A stretch of 64,000 bases of DNA from Bryobacteraceae bacterium (GTDB lineage: Bacteria; Acidobacteriota; Terriglobia; Bryobacterales; Bryobacteraceae), in assembly GCA_025055455.1 (NCBI GenBank), contig JANWXD010000011.1:38799-102798 (forward strand), read 5' to 3'. Numbering within the stretch: the first letter of the stretch is position 1; each line of letters starts with the position of its first letter. This document shows, piece after piece, positions 61,122-64,000 of this stretch. The notes below the pieces were generated by a model. The model had not been told where the DNA came from. It saw only the letters and a program-made list of their open reading frames with translations, and searched no databases. A program made the position numbers and the translations under genes.

Positions 61122-61687
61122 GTCCCGACCACACGCGGGGCATTGCCATCCGCCGCGCGCGGATGCAGGACGTGCCCGAAGTGCTCCGCCTGATCAATGA
61201 TTACGCCGCTCAGGGCCTAATGCTCCCTCGCACGGAGTCCGAACTGGCGGAAAACATCCGGGATTTTCTCGTGGCCTGTTGGGACGGACGTGTGGTGGGG
61301 TGTGGAGCGCTCCACTTTTACGGACCGCTCTCGGCCGAAATCCGTTCCTTGGCCGTTCGTCCGGAGTTCAAAGGTTCGGGCGTGGGGCGGCGGCTCGTGC
61401 AGGCGCTGGAAGAGGAGGCGCGCGAGCACGGTCTGCGCGCCGTCTTTGCCTTTACCTATGTCCCGGGCTTTTTTTCCAAGCTCGGCTTCGAGGAGGTCGA
61501 GCGGGACCGCCTCCCTGCCAAAGTTTGGAAGGATTGTTTGCGCTGTCCGAAGTTTTATTGTTGCGACGAAATTGCCATGCAGAAGGTGCTCGCGCCCGAG
61601 GGATTTGCGGCTGCCGCGCCGCCCGAACCGATGGAGGAAGACATTGTCCTGCCCATCGTCAGGTCCGCGCCGAGGTCCGCTAACTGA
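61118..61687 (+). CDS. Short-form N-acetylglutamate synthase (GNAT family)
   Basis: The 189-residue GNAT acetyltransferase has IRRARMQDVPEVLRLINDYAAQG, SLAVRPEFKGSGVGRRLVQAL (acetyl-CoA loop), FTYVPGFFSKLGFEEVER and CLRCPKFYCCDEIAM. The last motif and its place after argC-argB match the short NAGS (argA) of some bacteria and archaea lacking classical ArgA. It would supply the first step of arginine synthesis, with ATGA coupling from argB. Identity as NAGS is from context and motif. Confidence 0.82.
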   Translation: MSPDHTRGIAIRRARMQDVPEVLRLINDYAAQGLMLPRTESELAENIRDFLVACWDGRVVGCGALHFYGPLSAEIRSLAVRPEFKGSGVGRRLVQALEEEAREHGLRAVFAFTYVPGFFSKLGFEEVERDRLPAKVWKDCLRCPKFYCCDEIAMQKVLAPEGFAAAAPPEPMEEDIVLPIVRSAPRSAN

Positions 61688-61870
61688 CTGATTTCGCAGT
61701 GGGTTGTCAGTTTGGGTTCCTGTAGTGGCCTGCACAGGTTTGTGACGCCGGCGCGCCGGGCGTTTAGCGGATCACGGTCCAAGAATCCCCACAAATGCAG
61801 TGGTGTCCTCCCCGCAAAAAACCGGGCAATTCACTGAGAAATTCTCGCCTATTTTCAGACTTATTTTACG

Positions 61871-61876
61871 TATAAT
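61871..61876 (+). promoter_or_regulatory. Consensus -10 box before the molybdopterin-binding-like gene
   Basis: Perfect TATAAT, 52 nt before ATG 61928, with no good -35 at normal spacing. It is in the 240-nt gap that otherwise holds nothing I can name. Confidence 0.45.
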
Positions 61877-61927
61877 GCGGGTGGGTCGGATCCAACCGCA
61901 GAAGCGCAAAAAGCAGAACGGGCGGTC

Positions 61928-62899
61928 ATGAGAGCCCAGACGGTGGACATCAGGGAGTCGGCGGGCAAAGTTCTCTGTTGCGCCATCTTTCGACCCTGCG
62001 GGAAAAAGTTGCTGGCCAAAGGACACCTGATCCGCGAAGAAGATGTGCGGCTCCTGGAGATGGAAGGGCTGGAGCGGGTCTGGGTCACTGAGTTGGAAGA
62101 GGGGGAAGTCAGCGAAGACCACGCCGCGATGGCGGTGGCGGCGGAAATCGCCTGCGGCTCGGTGGAAATTCGGCTGGCGCCGGCAGGCCGTGCCAATTTG
62201 ATCGCCACTTCGGACTGCTGTGTGCTGGTGGACGAAGATTTGCTACGGCAGATCAACTGCACCTCGAGCGTCGTGGTCGCCACCGCGGAAAATTTCAGCT
62301 ACGCGCGGTCGGGGCAGCGGATCGCTACGGTGAAAAGCGCACCCTTCGCAGTCGCGCAGGCGGAGCTCGATGCCCTCGTATCCATTCTACGGGAGCGGGG
62401 GCCCATCCTTCAGGCTCGCCCGATCACGCAGCCGGTGGTCGGAGTGGTTTATTCGGATCCCATCAACGGCGACCGCGCCCGGCAGCTCTTTGAAAACATC
62501 GTACGGCAGAAGCTAGAGCGGTTGGGCGTGACGGCCCGGTATGCGCTGGCGGTCGTTGAAGAAGAGGCGGTCCTGGCCCGGGCGCTGGAACAATTGCTTC
62601 GCGGCCGGAGCACCGTGATCCTGGTGGCGTCCACGACGGCGCCGGCCGGGCCGCAGGACGCCGTGGGGCGCGCTTTCGAGCGCATCGGGTGTCATATCGA
62701 GAAGTTCCTGGCGCCGGTCGAGCCGGGGAATCTGCTTTTGCTGGCATACAAGGAGCAGGTTCCGTTGGTCTCGGCTCCCGGGTGTTTTCGCTCCGCCAAG
62801 CCGAATGTGGTAGATTTGCTGTTGCCGCCGTTGGTGGCGCGATATCGAATTTCAGGCTGGGAAGTGGCGAACCTGGGTCATGGAGGGCTTCTAGCCTGA
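61928..62899 (+). CDS. Molybdopterin-binding (MoeA/CinA-like) domain protein
   Basis: The 323-residue protein resembles the stand-alone molybdopterin-binding domain of some MoeA and molybdenum cofactor cytidylyltransferases. It has LLAKGHLIREEDVRLLEMEGLERVWVTELE near the N-terminus, VVGVVYSDPINGDRARQLFENIVRQKLERLG, VVEEEAVLARALEQLL, ILVASTTAPAGPQDAVG and a PxCxRSAKPNVVDLLLPPL C-terminal block. It has no catalytic motif I can identify. Lying between the arg genes and a TonB receptor, it may take part in cofactor handling or sense molybdenum cofactor; that is inference. Confidence 0.72.
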   Translation: MRAQTVDIRESAGKVLCCAIFRPCGKKLLAKGHLIREEDVRLLEMEGLERVWVTELEEGEVSEDHAAMAVAAEIACGSVEIRLAPAGRANLIATSDCCVLVDEDLLRQINCTSSVVVATAENFSYARSGQRIATVKSAPFAVAQAELDALVSILRERGPILQARPITQPVVGVVYSDPINGDRARQLFENIVRQKLERLGVTARYALAVVEEEAVLARALEQLLRGRSTVILVASTTAPAGPQDAVGRAFERIGCHIEKFLAPVEPGNLLLLAYKEQVPLVSAPGCFRSAKPNVVDLLLPPLVARYRISGWEVANLGHGGLLA

Positions 62900-62956
62900 G
62901 CGGTTCTCCTCCACAACCACGAGCCGTTGCCTCCGAGCGGCTCGTGGGTGCTCCTC

Positions 62957-62991
62957 AGCCGGGCGCCTGACCAGCGCCCGGCTCTTTTTTT
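62957..62991 (+). terminator. Intrinsic terminator after the molybdopterin-binding-like gene
   Basis: AGCCGGGCGC pairs with GCGCCCGGCT around the loop CTGACCA and is followed by C and seven T residues. A preceding hairpin, CACGAGCCG/CGGCTCGTG (62918-62947), lies just upstream. Confidence 0.88.
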
Positions 62992-63015
62992 AACCACATT
63001 CCTATCCGGTGGCGC

Positions 63016-63045
63016 TTGACAAGGCCTGTGGGCGGATGCGATAAA
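63016..63045 (+). promoter_or_regulatory. Promoter of the third TonB receptor
   Basis: TTGACA (63016-63021), 18-nt spacer with a TGC extension, GATAAA (63040-63045), about 80 nt before ATG 63125. Confidence 0.7.
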
Positions 63046-63124
63046 AAGAGTGGAGTTTTTGATCGCAAAAGCGGCGTTAGTCGCTCTTGCCAGGGGTTCC
63101 TGACCACGGACGGGGAGGATAACC

Positions 63125-64000
63125 ATGACAAAGTTGGTCGTTCTTTATCTTTCGCTTGCGGTTGCCGTCTTGTGTCTCTGGGCGCCTGCGGCCTCGGGCC
63201 AAGTCTTATACGGCTCGATCGTAGGAACTGTCGTGGACCAGACCGAGGCCGTGGTGCCGAACGCGACCGTGACCATCACCAGCAAAGAGACCGGGCTGAC
63301 CCGCGAGACCACGACCGATCCCGCCGGGCGGTATTCGCTCGTCAACGTCCTGCCCGGCGCTTACGACCTCAAGGTCTCCGCCAAGGGATTCCGCACCGTG
63401 ACGCGGGAGAACGTGGCGGTGACGATTAACGCGGTGACGCGCGTGGACCTGCGGCTCGAAGTGGGCGCCGTCACGGAACAGATCACGGTGGCGGCCGAAG
63501 CGGCGGTGCTGCAAACCGACAAATCCGACGTGCGGGTGGAGATCACCACGCGGGAGATCACCAACCTGCCTTTGGCCAACTACCGCAACTTCCAGAGCCT
63601 CATCAACCTCGTGCCCGGCGCCACCCCGGCGAACTTCCAGAATGCCGTCGTGGACACGCCGGCACGCGCCTTGACCACCAACATCAACGGCACACCGCGG
63701 AACATGAACAACGCCCGCGTGGACGGGGCCATGAACGTATTCGTCTGGCTGCCGCATCACATGGTGTACGTGCCGCCGGTGGAAGCGATTGACACGGTGA
63801 GCATCACCACCGGATCGTTCGACGCCGAACAAGGCATGGCGGGCGGCGCGGCGGTGACGGTGGCCACCAAGAGCGGCACCAACGAGGTGCACGGCACGCT
63901 GTTCCACTATCACGACAACCAGCGGCTCTACACGCGCAACTTCTTCCTGCCGCCGGACCGCGGCAAGGCCAAGTCCATCTTCAACATTTTCGGCGGCACG
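63125..64000 (+). CDS. Oar-like TonB-dependent receptor, N-terminal fragment
   Basis: Only the first 292 codons are in the window; the frame is open to the edge. It begins MTKLVVLYLSLAVAVLCLWA (signal peptide, cleavage probably after ASG), then a CarbopepD domain (YGSIVGTVVDQTEAVVPNAT...GRYSLVNVLPGAYDLKVSAKGFR) and the plug (PLANYRNFQSLINLVPGATP, AGGAAVTVATKSGTNEVHGT). GGGGAGG lies before the ATG. Same family as the two complete receptors in the window. Confidence 0.9.
   Translation, partial: MTKLVVLYLSLAVAVLCLWAPAASGQVLYGSIVGTVVDQTEAVVPNATVTITSKETGLTRETTTDPAGRYSLVNVLPGAYDLKVSAKGFRTVTRENVAVTINAVTRVDLRLEVGAVTEQITVAAEAAVLQTDKSDVRVEITTREITNLPLANYRNFQSLINLVPGATPANFQNAVVDTPARALTTNINGTPRNMNNARVDGAMNVFVWLPHHMVYVPPVEAIDTVSITTGSFDAEQGMAGGAAVTVATKSGTNEVHGTLFHYHDNQRLYTRNFFLPPDRGKAKSIFNIFGGT

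Overview
The window is a 64 kb stretch of a GC-rich chromosome. It most likely comes from an acidobacterium, probably a Solibacter/Bryobacter-type member of Acidobacteriota. The evidence is three large Oar-like TonB-dependent receptors with an N-terminal carboxypeptidase-regulatory domain, a VWFA-related protein of the kind typical of Acidobacteria, IPT/TIG-rich secreted proteins, ThuA and ceramidase-like secreted proteins, and ECF sigma factors. The taxon is an inference; no rRNA gene is present. Genes are dense, many are translationally coupled through ATGA, GTGA or TGATG overlaps, and I see no insertion sequence, prophage or CRISPR array.

Layout. 1-2.1 kb: ilvB and the start of ilvN on the minus strand, behind a promoter, a 31-residue Ile/Val/Leu-rich leader peptide and a classical attenuator, none annotated by simple ORF length. 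2.2-7.6 kb: a matrixin-like secreted protease with a small secreted partner, then a sugar-type TIM-barrel protein and a Gfo/Idh/MocA oxidoreductase. 7.7-11.3 kb (plus): pdxR-like MocR regulator, pdxS, pdxT, a low-molecular-weight phosphatase/arsenate reductase-like gene and tRNA-Leu(CAG). 11.3-19.3 kb (minus): a System I cytochrome c maturation operon in the order ccmE-ccmF-ccmH-(zinc-ribbon)-(CarbopepD-like)-ccmA-ccmB-ccmC-ccmD, followed by a coupled Tat-exported mannonate-dehydratase-like enolase. Its CcmE has Cys instead of the haem-binding His. 19.3-28.6 kb: methyltransferase, TonB receptor, a nucleotidyltransferase pair, amino acid permease, PcrA helicase. 29-31 kb: ECF sigma/anti-sigma-like/Spy-like triplet, rpmE, and a micro-operon of two tiny ORFs behind a Shine-Dalgarno sequence matching 17 nt of the expected 16S tail. 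31.1-41.7 kb: ceramidase-like and Sfp-type PPTase pair, MsrP-like and MBL pair, GH43-like protein, half-size UvrC homologue, double ThuA protein, aldo/keto reductase, octahaem cytochrome c, SdpI-like protein. 41.8-48.7 kb: miaB, bifunctional-nuclease family gene, TPR protein, two transporters, a small helical protein. 48.7-55.7 kb: serine hydrolase-NamZ fusion, MEMO-family protein, VWFA-related protein coupled to moeA-moaC-mogA. 55.8-64 kb: TonB receptor, argC-argB-short N-acetylglutamate synthase, a molybdopterin-binding-like protein, and the start of a third TonB receptor running off the end.

How parts fit. The ccm operon supplies haem attachment for c-type cytochromes, such as the octahaem protein encoded at 39.7 kb. 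The moe/moa/mog genes supply molybdopterin for enzymes such as the MsrP/YuiH-like protein at 34 kb. The ilv and arg genes are biosynthetic, and the ilv operon carries a readable ribosome-mediated attenuation switch. All functional calls rest on reading motifs by eye; no database search was run.
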